In this document: positions 37,101-48,657 of the stretch, piece by piece
How positions within the stretch are numbered: the first letter of the stretch is position 1
How the letters are laid out: every line of letters starts with the position of its first letter
NCBI RefSeq assembly: GCF_040412425.1
Contig: NC_089742.1
Coordinates: forward strand, 81,727,539 to 81,791,538
Direction of reading: 5' to 3'
Source of the DNA: Macrobrachium rosenbergii
Lineage: Eukaryota > Arthropoda > Malacostraca > Decapoda > Palaemonidae
DNA: 64,000 nt
Notes under the pieces: generated by a model
Told to the model about the DNA's origin: nothing
The model's database searches: none
The model's input: only the letters and a program-made list of their open reading frames with translations
Program-made: the position numbers and the translations under genes

Positions 37101-37990
37101 CTCTGGTTTCGACTTGGGATCATTCTCATGAGGTTCGTATTTTCAGATATCTAGATGACTGGCTGGTCCTAGCAAGTTCTTGAGTGAAGTTGATCCACAA
37201 CAGAGACCGTCTTCTTCAGTTTTGTCTCAACCTGGGGACTGTGATAAATTAGGAGAAGTTGTATCTTATCCCCAGCCACAAGACTCTTGACCTGGGTGTT
37301 CTGATAGACACAGTCGTGTCAAGAGTCTTTCCTTCACTTCCGAGAATAGAAAAGTTCAAGACGGTCATGAAATCATTCTTATCGAAACAGAAACAACCTG
37401 CACATCAGTGGCAAGCTGTTCTAGGTCACCTGTCATCTTTGGAGAGCCTCATCCCTCACGACCAACTTCACTTCCGCTCTTTACAGTGGAGGTTGAAAAA
37501 GAGTTTTGGTCCCCAGTGAGGGATTCTCTATTCTTCCGCGTCCCCCTATTGCAGGAGGTGAGACATGACTTGGCATAGTGGCTGGACAACGGGAACTTGA
37601 CCATAGGGATACTCCTCTTCCAGAGATCCTTCTCTTCACGGACGCCTCAACCGAAGGGTAGGGGGCTCATATGGAAGACCTTTTGATTTTGGGATTTTGG
37701 AGCCTGGAAGAAAAACATCTTCACATGAATGTCCAGGAACTGAAAGTGGCCTTTTTAGCCATTCAGAAGTTTCAGGATGAGGTAGCAGGTCAATCCGTGG
37801 TCGTGATGTCCGACAACACCACGGTGGTGGCATACATAAACAAATGGGCTGGGGTGGGGGCTAGTCCCTTATCATCTTCACAATTTGACCGTCCAGCTTC
37901 ATAAGTGGGCAATAAACCACTCAGTGGTCCTGTCAGCCAGGTACACTCCAAGCAAAAGGAACGTAGTGGCAAACAAAAGTTTTATATTTT
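34195..37990 (+). pseudogene. DIRS-type retrotransposon copy B (gag, RT, RNase H)
   Basis: The left end (34195-34235) carries 'tgtatttttcctaacataca', a terminal repeat also seen at 60.1 and 60.3 kb. Gag-like frames occupy 34.4-36.3 kb (best 35564-35980). RT follows: 'MTIDLKDAYFQI' (about 36967), 'FRYLDDWLVLASS' (37143-37181, catalytic Asp pair present but a stop right after), then a thumb-like segment at 37259-37519. RNase H runs from 'LLFTDAST' (about 37628) through 'MNVQELKVAF' to 'VMSDNTTVVAYINK' (37804-37845), so the D-E-D residues are visible. It breaks off at about 37,990, before any recombinase. RT frames contain several stops. Confidence 0.78.
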
Positions 37991-37999
37991 TAGAAAACC

Positions 38000-38660
38000 T
38001 TTACATTTGTTGCATGCTTTAGTTAAAGATTTTTACTAAATTAACTGTTTGCTGAAAGAAATATTCTAGTTTTTATGTAGCAAGAGGGATTCTGGTAGGG
38101 TTCATGTTTTCCTATTCAAAAAAAAAAAAAAAAAAAAAAAAACCAACCTTATCTGTCCATTACCTGAAACTTACTTAATTTGCTGCTTACTTTAACATGG
38201 GAACTGTATTCCATAAAAGCTTGCTCTCGAAGACTCAACTTCGTAAAATCTCCTGTTACTTGGCTCTACCCTGTCTTGGGTTTCAGTTTCTTTGCTCAAA
38301 GTAGTGACTGGCAAGTGTCTATACTGTAATGTCCACTCTATGGTGCAGGGCACTTTATAGAAACAGGTTCTAATCCACAATTCTGCCAGTAAGGCTATTC
38401 CATAATTTTGCAATAAAAAGGATGAAACACTTCAAGAGAATGTGAAAACAGCACCAGCATGACTAAATCAGTAGCTCTCACAAATTTAGGGGCACATGCG
38501 ATCAATACCTCAAAGTTGGCAATACAAGACAATCAATTGGTGGTACTAACCATGAATGCAAACCACTGCTGGCAGCCCAACAAGCAAACAATACTCCAAC
38601 AATGGTAGCCTAAAAGTTGAAATATGAAACACCAATACCATCATATTAATAGTATTTTAA
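38000..38660. other. Intronic sequence with poly-A tract, no gene
   Basis: Just after the truncated DIRS copy B. An uninterrupted A tract lies at about 38118-38142. The remainder shows no recognisable feature. Confidence 0.5.
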
Positions 38661-38669
38661 CTCATGTCA

Positions 38670-38965
38670 TACTACCAAACAACCATCATCATTGCTCCAG
38701 TACTATACAACATAAAGAGCCTATATGACATTTCATTTCTCATGCCTTCTTGCACTTTAACTTCCATAAATTCCCACTCATCTACAACTGCCCATCTCAT
38801 AGTGCTCAACCATGTAAGTCTAGGTCTTGCAATTCTTCTGATGCCAAGGGAATCCCAACTAACAGTAAACTGTACTTTTCTCCCTCGGATGGTGCTGAAG
38901 ACATATCCAAGCCATCTACCTCTCCCTACTTCATTTTCTCTTATCTCACCTACAAATGAACCTTC
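38670..38965 (-). pseudogene. LINE ORF2 C-terminal fragment
   Basis: A 98-codon minus frame reads 'ENEVGRGRWLGYVFSTIRG', then 'IARPRLTWLSTMRWAV'. This is the pattern 'RWLGHVxRxxxxR...GRPxxTWxxxV' found at the C-terminus of many LINE ORF2 proteins. It is isolated and lacks an RT domain. Confidence 0.5.
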
Positions 38966-38977
38966 CATAATAATGAG

Positions 38978-39235
38978 TTTTATGATAAAATTACTTTCTT
39001 AGGTACTTACCCTCCATCATTAGCTTTATCCAAGACTGCTTGGTGCAGGTCATTAGTAAGCGAACACTCCCTAGTGTATAACAGCGAGTGTTTTGGTTGA
39101 TCAGTCGTCTCTTAATCTCTTAAGAGGGGAGGGAGGGATCTCAATGATGGAGGGTAAGTACCAAAAAACTGATTTTATCATAAAAATCATTATTTTTGAG
39201 GTGAAACTTACCCTCTATCATTAGCTGACTCCAAC
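38978..39235. repeat. Three alternating copies of a DIRS-like terminal repeat
   Basis: The motif 'acttaccctccatcattag' with a flanking 'ttttatgataaaat' occurs in plus orientation (38978-39026), inverted (39141-39185) and again in plus orientation, diverged (39172-39235). The last copy sits at the 3' boundary of DIRS copy D. This suggests DIRS terminal inverted repeats, one pair of which forms a 208-bp fold-back. Confidence 0.65.
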
Positions 39236-41920
39236 ATTGTGTGCTGGAGGAGGGCAAGAGATTTCCTTATAACCAAATTATCAGATATTAGAAATATCCT
39301 TATCACTGCTTACCTGATGCATACAATGCCATGGCAAGTTCTTGTCAGAGAGGATCTTCATCAGGTGAGGTCCATTATTGCAAGGAGGTGAAATGACCCT
39401 GAATATAGCCATTTGTTGAGATTATGCAACAAAGAATGGTAAATTTGGCCTCTGTGCCTCTGGCCTGCAGAGTTGATGGCAGCCAAAACCACAACTAAAT
39501 ATGATCTCTAAAGAGTTACCACCTACCTAACCGAGTTGCTGTGGCATCTCACACTAAAATGAACACCACCTATTTTTTCCTGAAAAAGGTGGTTCTACAT
39601 CAGCTCAGGACAGCTTTTTCTAATGAGGAGTAATGGCTCTGCAACATAAGTCCAACATTATTTACTCTTATGAACTTTATTTGTTCCTTCTAAGATAAAC
39701 AAGCAATTACAACAAAGCACAATCCTGCAGTTAAAAGCAGAATATGGTATTACCATGTATGAATGCCAATACATGAGATTCCTCACTTATCCAGGATGGG
39801 GTCGATAGTGAAAACCTATTCCTGTTTGTAACACAAAAGGGGAAGACTAGTATAAATCTCCCCTGCCACAACTATAGGTGCCAGAGTACACCAGTTCCTG
39901 CTGGATAGAACAAAAGGGGACAATCCTCTGGAGACAATGCATGGTATGCTTCCAGGGTTAACAATTAATAAAGAAAACCATGGCATCTAAGGCCTAGGAA
40001 CCTAAGGATTCTTGACGGTGCAAAATATGTTCTTACACTGCTTCCTTAATGGCTAAGAAGGAATGTATAAATCCCTACTGCCCTGACTGAGCATCAAAGA
40101 AGCTCTTTTTCCAGGAGTCAAGAGTCTCTAAAGCTGGAATAAAGAAAACTCTTGGAAGAACTTTGGTCTTGACATCATCATAGCATGACAGGATGCATTA
40201 AAAGATAGTAATGCTCCAGTATACGAATACCCTACTAACAAATATATTGCATGTAACCCACTTACTCTTCTGGCCAAAGCCACTACCCCAGGAGTGTTCC
40301 ATGAAAGATGCTTGAGAGAAGCCTCTCTCGGGGGTAGAAAGGAGGGCCACTAAGGAGTCTTCAGCCAAGGATTACGTTAAAAAAAGCAGCTTAGAACCTT
40401 CAGCAATCCAACTGAAAAGTGTGAACAGCTTTGCTTAATTCAGCATGGATTGTAGCCTTGATGTAGGAAACAGACAATCCTTTGTCATTTCTCAAGAAGT
40501 GCAGAAATTTAAACATTGTTCACCTTGTTAATATAGGTGTGCAGACAGGGACTGGCTTTGGACTTGCATCATAATCTGTACAGCTCCAGCAATACTGAAC
40601 AAGAAATTAGTATACTTTCCTCTTGTTATAGGAAAAGCTCCTAGATGACTAATAAAAGTCTCTGGAGCTCAGGAGCTAGACAACAGTTCCATACAGTTAG
40701 CTGAAGCATTTTGATATTTCCGTAAGATTTAACCCTTCCCCGCCTGACGAAGCAGATTACTAAGGAGGTAATGCCTAGGAATTCTACTTAAATGTGGAAG
40801 GACTGGGAACCAATGCCTCCTCAGCCACCAAAGCAAGATTAGAAACATGGTGGAGTTCCCGGTAGTCCTTAACCCTAGAGTACCCCCTTCAACAGCGGAA
40901 ACATAGGGAAGGCATACATGAATAAGTTTGCCCAACCCTGAATCCCAGCATCTACTGCCCAGGCTTGAAGGGCTGGAATTGGAGAGACAAAGAATCAGCT
41001 TAACAGCAAAGAGATCAACGAGGGGTTACCAAACACCCTCCTAATTACCCTGCAACCTATAGGCAAAGATCAATCGCAGGAGAGTACCAGTCCCGGATGA
41101 CTTAATGTGTCCACCAAACATACAGTCAACCAGGAAACAGCTGAGGCATATGTACAATATTCCTCTCCACTGTTCAAAGGTTAAAATTCTAATAGATGGC
41201 TCCCAAGGTTCCGAATTGGTGCCCTCTACCTTCTAATATAAGCTAGAAAAGGCACGCCTAAGGAGACAGAAATTACTTAAATCCCTTCTGGCTAGCCAAC
41301 AACTCTTTGCAGTTAATGAGAAGAATCATTTCTACTAGCGACCACACCTTGAAGCAACTGGTTCCCCACAACCACATCCCCATCCTCGTCTGAGGTAATT
41401 GCACACAGTGAGAGGTCTGGATTCAGGGACTCTAGGGACTTCCCTGTGAGAAGCAATACTATGGACAACGACCAATGAAGGAAAAAGACCTGTTCTTGGG
41501 TTTACAGCTACAACTCACGATCAATCTCTCGATGCCAATGCAACTGAAGAGGTAACATCCAAAGTCAAGTACTCAGAACTGACTTCTCCAGGGAAGGTAA
41601 GTGGCTTAAGCAGAACAACAAGCATTAGGGGGCATGCACCCTGAGGAAGGGATATCTATCATGATTAACAACAGATTATCTACTTGAGCTTGTGTTGGAA
41701 AACCTTGAACAGAACAGAATCAATACCCATGCCCAGGTAGGTCACTCTTTGCTTTGGTTACAGAGATGACCTCTGATCTTTTAGTATGCATAGGGCCTTG
41801 CCAAGCCCAGTGCAGGCTCTCTTGCCCTCACACAAACACCCTGGACTTCACAAGATGACCCATCGTCCAGACACAGAAGTAACTTTACTCTTAAGTCTAT
41901 CACATTTCATATAAGGGGGG
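39190..41920 (-). pseudogene. DIRS-type retrotransposon copy D, 3' half (RT end, RNase H, YR)
   Basis: Continuation of the DIRS copy at 46.4-48.6 kb, separated from it by the Academ-like element. On the minus strand the first recognisable block is 'KLLLCLDDGSS' (about 41880-41850), a degraded YLDDW motif of RT. Next comes 'YLGMGIDSVLFKVF' (about 41745). 'ANLFMYAFPMFPLLKGVL' (about 40930-40880) and 'GGIGSQSF' belong to the post-RNase H region. 'EASLKHLSWNTPGVVALARR' (about 40320) and 'CHAMMMSRPKFFQEFS' (about 40190) resemble the N-terminal part of the tyrosine recombinase of copy C. There are many stops. Confidence 0.62.
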
Positions 41921-42245
41921 TAAATTTTAATTCAGCTGACCCCTCCTTAATAATTCACTTTCTTGGTGTCAAAATGTTGGAAAATATGTATACTTTTCAT
42001 TTCTGCTTGTTTCCAGGTCAGCATTTACCCGGAAGCATTTCTAAATTTACGTTTTCTAACCCCACCTCTTATAAGTTTTTTGTTGCAGAATTTACATTTT
42101 GGTCACATCTGAGATAGAGTTTCACCATCATATTGGAAAATTCTAACCTTTTATCACTTGTATGTTGTTTGGTTCTTTTTAATATTCTACAAGCCTAACT
42201 TTTTGAAAATGCCTAATTTGCATATTTCAAAATGGCTGCCATTTT
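41921..42245 (+). repeat. Left terminal inverted repeat of the Academ-like element
   Basis: Starts 'taaattttaattcagctgac' and pairs with 46040-46366. Shared landmarks include 'tgcttgtttccaggtcagca', 'aagttttttgttgcagaat' and 'atttcaaaatggctg'. The outer flank is GGGG (41917-41920). Confidence 0.88.
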
Positions 42246-42689
42246 CAATTTCCTGTCAAAAACTGTTAATGTGAGCCCTCTTCCTTTTTTGTTAGTCATT
42301 TTTTTTTCTTGTTTCATGTATATAAATGTCTTCTATTAACTTAAATGGCATTGCTAGTTTTTGCTCTCTAGAATCCTCATTATAAACAATAATTAATAAT
42401 GCTTTAATTAGCATTGTTTCAAAACATATTTAAGGGGCTTTGTTGCCTATTGTTTGAAGTCTTGTCCATAGTACTACTTCTGACAGTAATATCATCAGTT
42501 TGGTCGATCAAGAGGTGCTCATTTAATCACAGTACCATAGCCAGGTATTATTTTTCATATTTCAATAATATTGTTTACAAATAAATAGTGCAAGTATTCA
42601 CACATAACATATTTCTTCTGCCTCTGCAGGTGGTGGCAATGGTGGTGTTGACTGCATCTAACTATTTCAAGTGTGTAGAATAGAACTGT

Positions 42690-45382
42690 AGAGATGTGGC
42701 ATCTCTTATCCTAGATCCCCGCCCAAGCACACCTACTAATCTATCAATAAACTTTTCCAAATGTTTGTGTCACAAAGAGGGTGTTACTGGAAAGTTGACT
42801 CAGTTTACCTCTGTGAGCTGGGGAATATTTCACAAGGCCTCGCATGAAAGAAATGATGACATATCTAGGCAGCTTCAGGACATATGGGCTAAGGGTCCTG
42901 TGGGTGTTTACCACTGTGCCTGCTATCAGACATACACAAATCATCATCATATTGCCAGAGAGAAAAGACCCAGGGAGGATCTGGCATCAGAGTCTACTGA
43001 AGCTCAACCTCAGAAAATGGCACATTGTTCCAAGTCAGTACCATGTGGCAAATTGTGTTTGATCTGTACTAAAAAAGAGATATGACAAAGAAGGTAAGAC
43101 CCTTCTACCACTGATAAAATGCAGTACCTTCTGTGCAGGGCAGAAGTTACTCCAAAAGGCAGAAATTCTAGATGATGAACGCATTGGGAGTGAACTTTAT
43201 TTGACTGGCAGGTAGTATAAGATCTGCTCTGAGAAATGCAAGAACTTTCATGGAATGCACTCCAAGAGATGTTTGAGCATTCAGATAAGAGCAGCTTTTG
43301 AGATTCACAGGGGCATCAAGAGGACCACAGGCCCAACAATGGAAGTCATACTTGTCAATGGTTGAGCTTTTACTGCACTTCTTCCGATCATCTTGTGTTG
43401 GAGACTGGAGACTGCACAAGGCATGCATACACAAGATGATACCCTGGATGTTTGTGCATGATCACAGAAACTACGCACAATATCTCACAGTCTACCTGTG
43501 GGATATGTTGCGGTTCAGCAACAAACAGCCTGATGCTGAAAACGCAATGCTGCAGGGTGAGTTTGCTGTCCAAAGAACCCAAATGCCATTCAGTCAGATT
43601 CCTGTTGATCAGACTATTGAACAGACCATAAACAGAAACAGCAAAACCCCAGGTGGTATCATAGGCTTTAGCCTAAATAACAAAGCAATGCAGTGGTGGA
43701 ACCTTACAGCTCTTGAGAGGGCAGCCATCACCCAGAGCTGCAAGCAGATGACAGGAATGGAGGATGGGGTACAGGAGCCACATAAAGAGCCCACAAAGCC
43801 AACAATCAAGCCTGATGAAGAATGTGTGCAGCACACTGTGACATATATGGCAGACCAAGACAACCCTTTCCAGTGTGGAAATGGGCTTATGAGTCTTACC
43901 TCTGGAGTCATTGCAGATGATCTTCTTCAGGCAGAAGCAAAGAGGCACTGCATCTGAAGCTTTTGTCTATGACAGGCTTAATGCTACCACAGAGGACCCT
44001 ATGAAGAAACTTCAGCTCAAGACATTCTCCCAAACCACAAAAATTACAACAAAACATGCAAAACAAACATCTAAAAGTGAGCTTGATTTCTTTGTAAGGA
44101 CACTTTTTATTGCACAGAACAGGGCACTAGACCTACGCCTGGTCTTCACATTAGAACTGGGCCATATCCCATTATCCTTAGCATCTCCATATGGTGGTCT
44201 CTGCAAAACTCAGAGAGCTAAGCTTGGCCATTTCCTAGAATCAGACACTGTAGATGTACCAGGGAACATTCAAGGGAGTGTCTTCATCATGGATGAGATG
44301 GCTCTTCTGCACACACACTGAAACAAATTCCAGACACTTTCAGAGACCTGGCTGTGAAAATCCTGAAACTCCTTCTCAGACAGGGAGAAGGATTTGGACC
44401 TGTGTCTAGAATGGACCTAGTATTTGACCATTATGGGTATGTTTCCATCAAAAGCCCGGAGAAAAGTAGCCAGTCTTCAAGTGGTGCATTTCAAGTGAAG
44501 ATATCCAAACTGAGCCAGAAATGTCCAAAGCAGTGGCAAAGGTTTCTTGCTGATGATCACAAGACAAGGGTGCAACCAGAATATTCCCAACCCCTGGGTA
44601 CCGAGCTCTTCATAACAGCAGACAACAGATGCCATAGATTGACATCCATAGAAGAACAAGTTCACGATGTAGTCACCAGGAGGCAGATGGTAAGACTCCT
44701 ACTTCATGCCCATCATGCAGCAAAAAATGGCCATGATACCATCATATTGAGAAGTCCAAATACTGATGTAGAAGTTATTGCTCTTCATCATCAAGACAAA
44801 ATACAAGCTCAATTGTATCTTGTAACGGGCTCAGAACAATGCTCAAGCATGGTTGACATGAACAGCTTAAAAAGGCACCTGGGAGAAGGAATAAGCAAAG
44901 CAATAGTTGGCCTGCATGCCTTCACGGGCACAGATTACACCCATGGATTTCATGGCAAAGGCAATTAGGCAGGACTGGATTTTGCACACACAGTTTCGGA
45001 ACTTGCAACACAGAGTTTGGGTGAAACCTTTGAAGTGAGTGGAGAACTGCACAAGCAGTGTGAGCAATTTACCACTCTGCTCTATGGTGTTGACTATGCA
45101 CAAAATATCAATGATGCAAGCTACATTTGTTGTGTTAGAAGCCACCAATCACAGCAACTTCCACCAACACAAAATGTGCCAAGACAACACGTTAAAAGAG
45201 CAAATTACCAGATGGCAATCTGGAAATGTGCTTTAGAAACTGATCCTGACATCCCCAGTCCCAGTGGTCATGGCTCGACTCCGACTGATGGTGCACTATC
45301 CATCTACTGGACAGACGAACAACCTGGCCCCCGTGTCCCAATGGAGTACTCAAGCTGTGGATGTAAGGCAGCACCTCCTTAA
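42690..45382 (+). pseudogene. Transposase-like protein with XPG/PIN-type nuclease domain, decayed
   Basis: The frame is recoverable in pieces: 42696-43085, about 43087-43200, about 43216-43957, 43911-44321 and 44354-45382 (one in-frame TAG at 44966). Part 1 has paired cysteines ('CLCHKEG', 'CYQTYT', 'CGKLCLICTKK', then 'KCSTFCAGQ'), a likely zinc-binding region. The middle part includes 'WMFVHDHRNYAQYLTVYL', 'DQTIEQTINRNSKT' and 'GGIIGFSLNNKA'. The C-terminal part has 'IILRSPNTDVEVIALHH' (Asp at 44765) and 'HAFTGTDYTHGFHGKGN' (Asp at 44933, Gly-Lys-Gly), the pattern of XPG/FEN nuclease active sites and helix-hairpin. It ends 'YSSCGCK'. The stretch before 'LLLHAHHAA' reads 'VTRRQM', where I would expect acidic residues, so the active site is probably damaged. 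Confidence 0.72.
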
Positions 45383-45500
45383 TCTCCTTGCTTAACAAAA
45401 CATTGTTCTTGCAAGGGAGCAGGCCTTGCATGCACTGGTGCATGTTGACGTAGGGGACTGTGCAAACAGAACACAGCTATCAAAAGTGGACAACGAGAGT

Positions 45501-45717
45501 GATGATGATTCATAGACTCCACTGTAAATGGACTTGTTAATAATAGAAAACTGAGACTGATGTCAATTTGGTTACTAGTTTATTACCAACTGTTTCTATC
45601 ATGATTATTGATGATGATTCATAGACTCCACTATAAATGGACTTGTTAATAATAGAAAACTGAGACTGATGTCAATTTGGTTACTAGTTTATTACCAACT
45701 GTTTCTATCATGATTAT
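45501..45717. repeat. 109-bp tandem duplication
   Basis: 45501-45609 and 45610-45717 are nearly identical copies starting 'gatgatgattcatagactcc'. They lie between the last coding remnant and the right inverted terminus of the Academ-like element. The high identity points to a duplication more recent than the coding decay. Confidence 0.9.
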
Positions 45718-46039
45718 CTCTAATGTTTAAAGAGTCATGGTTTTATATGAGTGACAGTATTAATTTGTTTTGATATGCCAAACTGTGTTCTTTTGTCAAT
45801 AGCAATCATTGCAATCTATCGTTCTTAACAATGCTAATTGTAATATATGATAGCCTTCATATTGCACTGAGTTGGTATATTACAAATATCCTTAAATAGT
45901 GTTAGGTTTAAATACACTGAATAAAATTAATGAAAATGAAACATGATTTCATATAACTATATTGCATTTCATGTAAGTTATAAAGTGGAAAGGATGGAAA
46001 AAGTAAAACATTATGTCACTAAGAAACAAGCTGACAGAG

Positions 46040-46366
46040 AAATGACAGCCATTTTGAAATACGTAAATTAGGCATTTTCACAGAGTGAGGCTTGTAGGAT
46101 ACTGAAAAGAACCAAACAACACACAAACAAGTGATAAAAGGTTAGATTTTGCCACTATGATGGTGAAACTCTACCTCAAAGTTGAACAATCGGTATATTC
46201 TGCAACAAAAAACTTCTAGGGGTGGGGTTAGAAAATGTAAATTTAGAAATGTTTCTGGGTAAATGCTGACCTGGAAACAAGCAGAAATGAAAAGTATACA
46301 TATTTTCCAAAATTTTGGTACCAAGAAAGTGAATTATTAAAGGGGGGTCAGCTAAATCAAAATTTT
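46040..46366 (-). repeat. Right terminal inverted repeat of the Academ-like element
   Basis: Reverse complement begins 'aaaattttgatttagctgac' and aligns with the left terminus, with few indels (for example around 'ataccgattgttcaac'). The outer flank is GGGG (46367-46370). Confidence 0.88.
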
Positions 46367-48655
46367 GGGGTCTTGAGTGATGGACTACTTGGGGCAAGGA
46401 ACTGAGCCCACAAAAAGGAGCTCGACACTGATATGTCTTTTCCTCCAAAGACAAAGAGTAGGCATTTACAGAAAGTTGGTGAATGGGGACACAAGAGTAC
46501 GCATCATTCAAGTACCCCATAAACATCCTTCTCCTTTCTCCATGGTGGTTAAAGACCATGGAGACTGACAACATGGAAAAAAGGGAAATAGTGGTTGAGC
46601 CTGTACATGTCTAGGACTGTCATCCGAAATCTCATTCTGGCACTAGGAACAGCCTGTGTAAAAAGGCCAGAGAGGTAGCTGTTACTTCCTCTAATGCTGC
46701 CTTCTCTAATGGAGAAAAGACTTCCTGACCAACACCTGCCTCTTCTCTAGGATGCTCTGTATGACTGAAAGGTTGAAGAAGCAGAGAATTCCTGAAAGGA
46801 ATGCAAAAACCTTCCAAAGAACTTCCTTCATCAGGGTAACTACAACAAGTGTTCCCCCACTTGTGTGAAGACGTCCAATCTGGAACCATGGCACACGAGT
46901 GCTCGATGAGCTAATCAAACCTAAGAATCTTGATATAGTGGAGGAAATGCACAACCCCTTTTGGTAGATGAAAACTGGAATCCTTGCTGCCAAAAAGGGA
47001 ACTTCTTCCCTTCTGAGCCCGGAAGGAAAACTGGGAAAGGAGGCAGAATTGCCCAAGTGAGTTTATATTAAGAGGAAGAGGAGGAGACTTCCAGTGAGGG
47101 AAACGCAGAGAAAAGTATTACTGTAATTCGGTCTTCAGTGCCTCCTTCCCTGTCCCCGCAGCTATCAAAAATGGATAGCTTGTAGTCTATTCCTTCCCAA
47201 AGGATGAGCTGAGACATGAGCCAGTTCACCTATCCCATCCCAAAAAGGCATTGTTAAGGAGACAAAAAAACTTTAGGGCTTATTAAGGATCCCCAGAAAT
47301 AAATGGTCTCATAAGACCAGGAGCTAATGTTCTCCTAATCCATCTGACAGAGAATGAAAGTCAAAAGCTCTCTCATTAACAGGACTCACAGACATCTTGC
47401 ACGGACTTGCTGAAGTGTCATGTGGACTCACTGACGCTTTGGACTCGCTAATGCCCATGCAGAGTCACAGGCAAAAATGCAGACTTGTTGCCGGCCACAA
47501 AGACTCCCTCCGACTCGCCGAGAATTGCGTGGAATCACTGCCGGCCATGCGGAATCCCTAGGGCTCACAGACAACCACTGGGACTCACCACTGGCCATAC
47601 AGACACCGGCGGAATCACAGACAACCGTGCGGACTCACCGCCAGCCACCCAGATTCCCACAAACTCACAGATAACAGCTGGACTCGCCTCTGGCCCTTTG
47701 GACTCACAGACACCTGTGCGGATTCACGCTGTTTGCGGAAACTCAAAGACTAACGGGCAAAAACAAATATCTGAGACACTTAACCTAAGTTTGAAAAACA
47801 ATCCATAAAAAACCACAAAAGAATGGGCACTGACATAACAGTGGCCTAGGCAAAACAAACTTACATCATCAGTAATAAAAGGGAGAACTAGCGCAAACGC
47901 TGACTCTGATTGACACTTGCGCCATAGCAGGCGCAACACCATGCACACTTGTCAGGCGCAACGCCTTGCGCACATGGCAGCACTCACAATAGAATGCGAT
48001 CCGTTATCTGTCTCAGGCGAATCGCTAGAATAACAGTGGAATAATAGGGTCAAACACTAAGATCTAGACCTATAATAACGTCCTATGTGACCATGATCCA
48101 ACTCTGTCCAAGGAGCATTGAAAGCAAAGGCAGGAGACATAGGGCACTGTCCTTGGACATCCTATGATGTTAGTCCTTGTCTGGAAACACCAGGACTACC
48201 AGGCCTGTTGGCAGGTGGAGCCAACGGGATACACTGCATATGACTCAAATAGTTACACATAATTCAATTCTAGATTTAACTGAATCAATCTAATTGCGTT
48301 AAATCTAGCCTACTACCCTGAGCTGATATATGGGTGTAGAAGGACCTACATTTACTAAAGAAGAAAATAGACTTATCTCTTAAATTCATGACCAGGGATT
48401 AATTCTACAGGCAACCTAGGTCCTAAGTCTATCTTTCTCTTCTAATTCAGTAATTTATTCTCTTTAACTCTCCCAAAGACCAATCCTTGCAATGATCATG
48501 AAGGTTGTCAGAACTGTAAATCACCTCTCCATGATCCATGCAAGTTCGTGCGTATGTTTATGAATTACTCAGTACGCACGTCAATTACCAATCTTGTAAT
48601 GATCATGAAGGTTGTTAGAACCATAAATCACCTCTTAATGATTCATGGAAGTTCA
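46367..48655 (-). pseudogene. DIRS-type retrotransposon copy D, 5' half (gag, RT start)
   Basis: On the minus strand 46.9-46.4 kb gives the N-terminal RT: 'KAALEEVTATSLAFLHRLFL' (about 46700), 'YLNDAYSCVPIHQLSV' (about 46515, from canonical 'LKDAYFxVPI') and 'GLSSLPQVVHHS' (about 46410-46375). The sequence then meets the Academ-like element. Catalytic Asp of 'LKDAYF' is retained, Lys is changed to Asn. Gag-like and 5' sequence continues to about 48,650 and matches fragment E at 19.0-20.6 kb. The upper end is replaced by the truncated Tigger element. Confidence 0.66.
47385..47735. repeat. Degenerate GC-rich minisatellite in DIRS D gag
   Basis: Recurrent 'gactcac(a/c)gac', 'actcgccg' and 'cggccatgcgga' motifs recur at irregular spacing of about 20 to 40 bp. 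It is the counterpart of the heptad-coding array at 19601-19745 in fragment E. Confidence 0.6.
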
Positions 48656-48657
48656 GA
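48492..48657. repeat. Two direct copies of a 60-bp unit
   Basis: 48492-48552 and 48597-48657 share 'aatgatcatgaaggttgt' and 'aaatcacctct' with about 105 bp spacing. They lie at the junction between DIRS D and the truncated start of the Tigger transposase. Confidence 0.75.

Larger units (their letters stand above)
41921..46366 (+). mobile_element. Academ-like DNA transposon, 4.4 kb, both termini present
   Basis: Long terminal inverted repeats (41921-42245 and 46040-46366, about 325 bp, roughly 85 to 90 percent identical by eye) bound a plus-strand coding region (about 42690-45382). Each end is flanked on its outer side by GGGG, a candidate 4-bp target duplication. The encoded protein has the layout I associate with the Academ superfamily: Cys-rich N-terminus, long central domain and C-terminal XPG/FEN-type nuclease-like domain. 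It is inserted into DIRS copy D within the reverse transcriptase. Superfamily naming is inference from motifs, TIR and TSD size. Confidence 0.72.

Noticed and set aside
34195..38000. Ty3/gypsy LTR retrotransposon
   Set aside because: RT has the 'YLDDWL' and RNase H 'SDNTTVVAYINK' style of DIRS elements, no LTR or integrase was found, and sister copies A and C carry a tyrosine recombinase. Gypsy remains possible for B alone, which is truncated before that gene.
43298..43957. 219-codon plus frame as a host gene
   Set aside because: It continues in neighbouring frames with the same protein family and is enclosed by the inverted termini of the Academ-like element.
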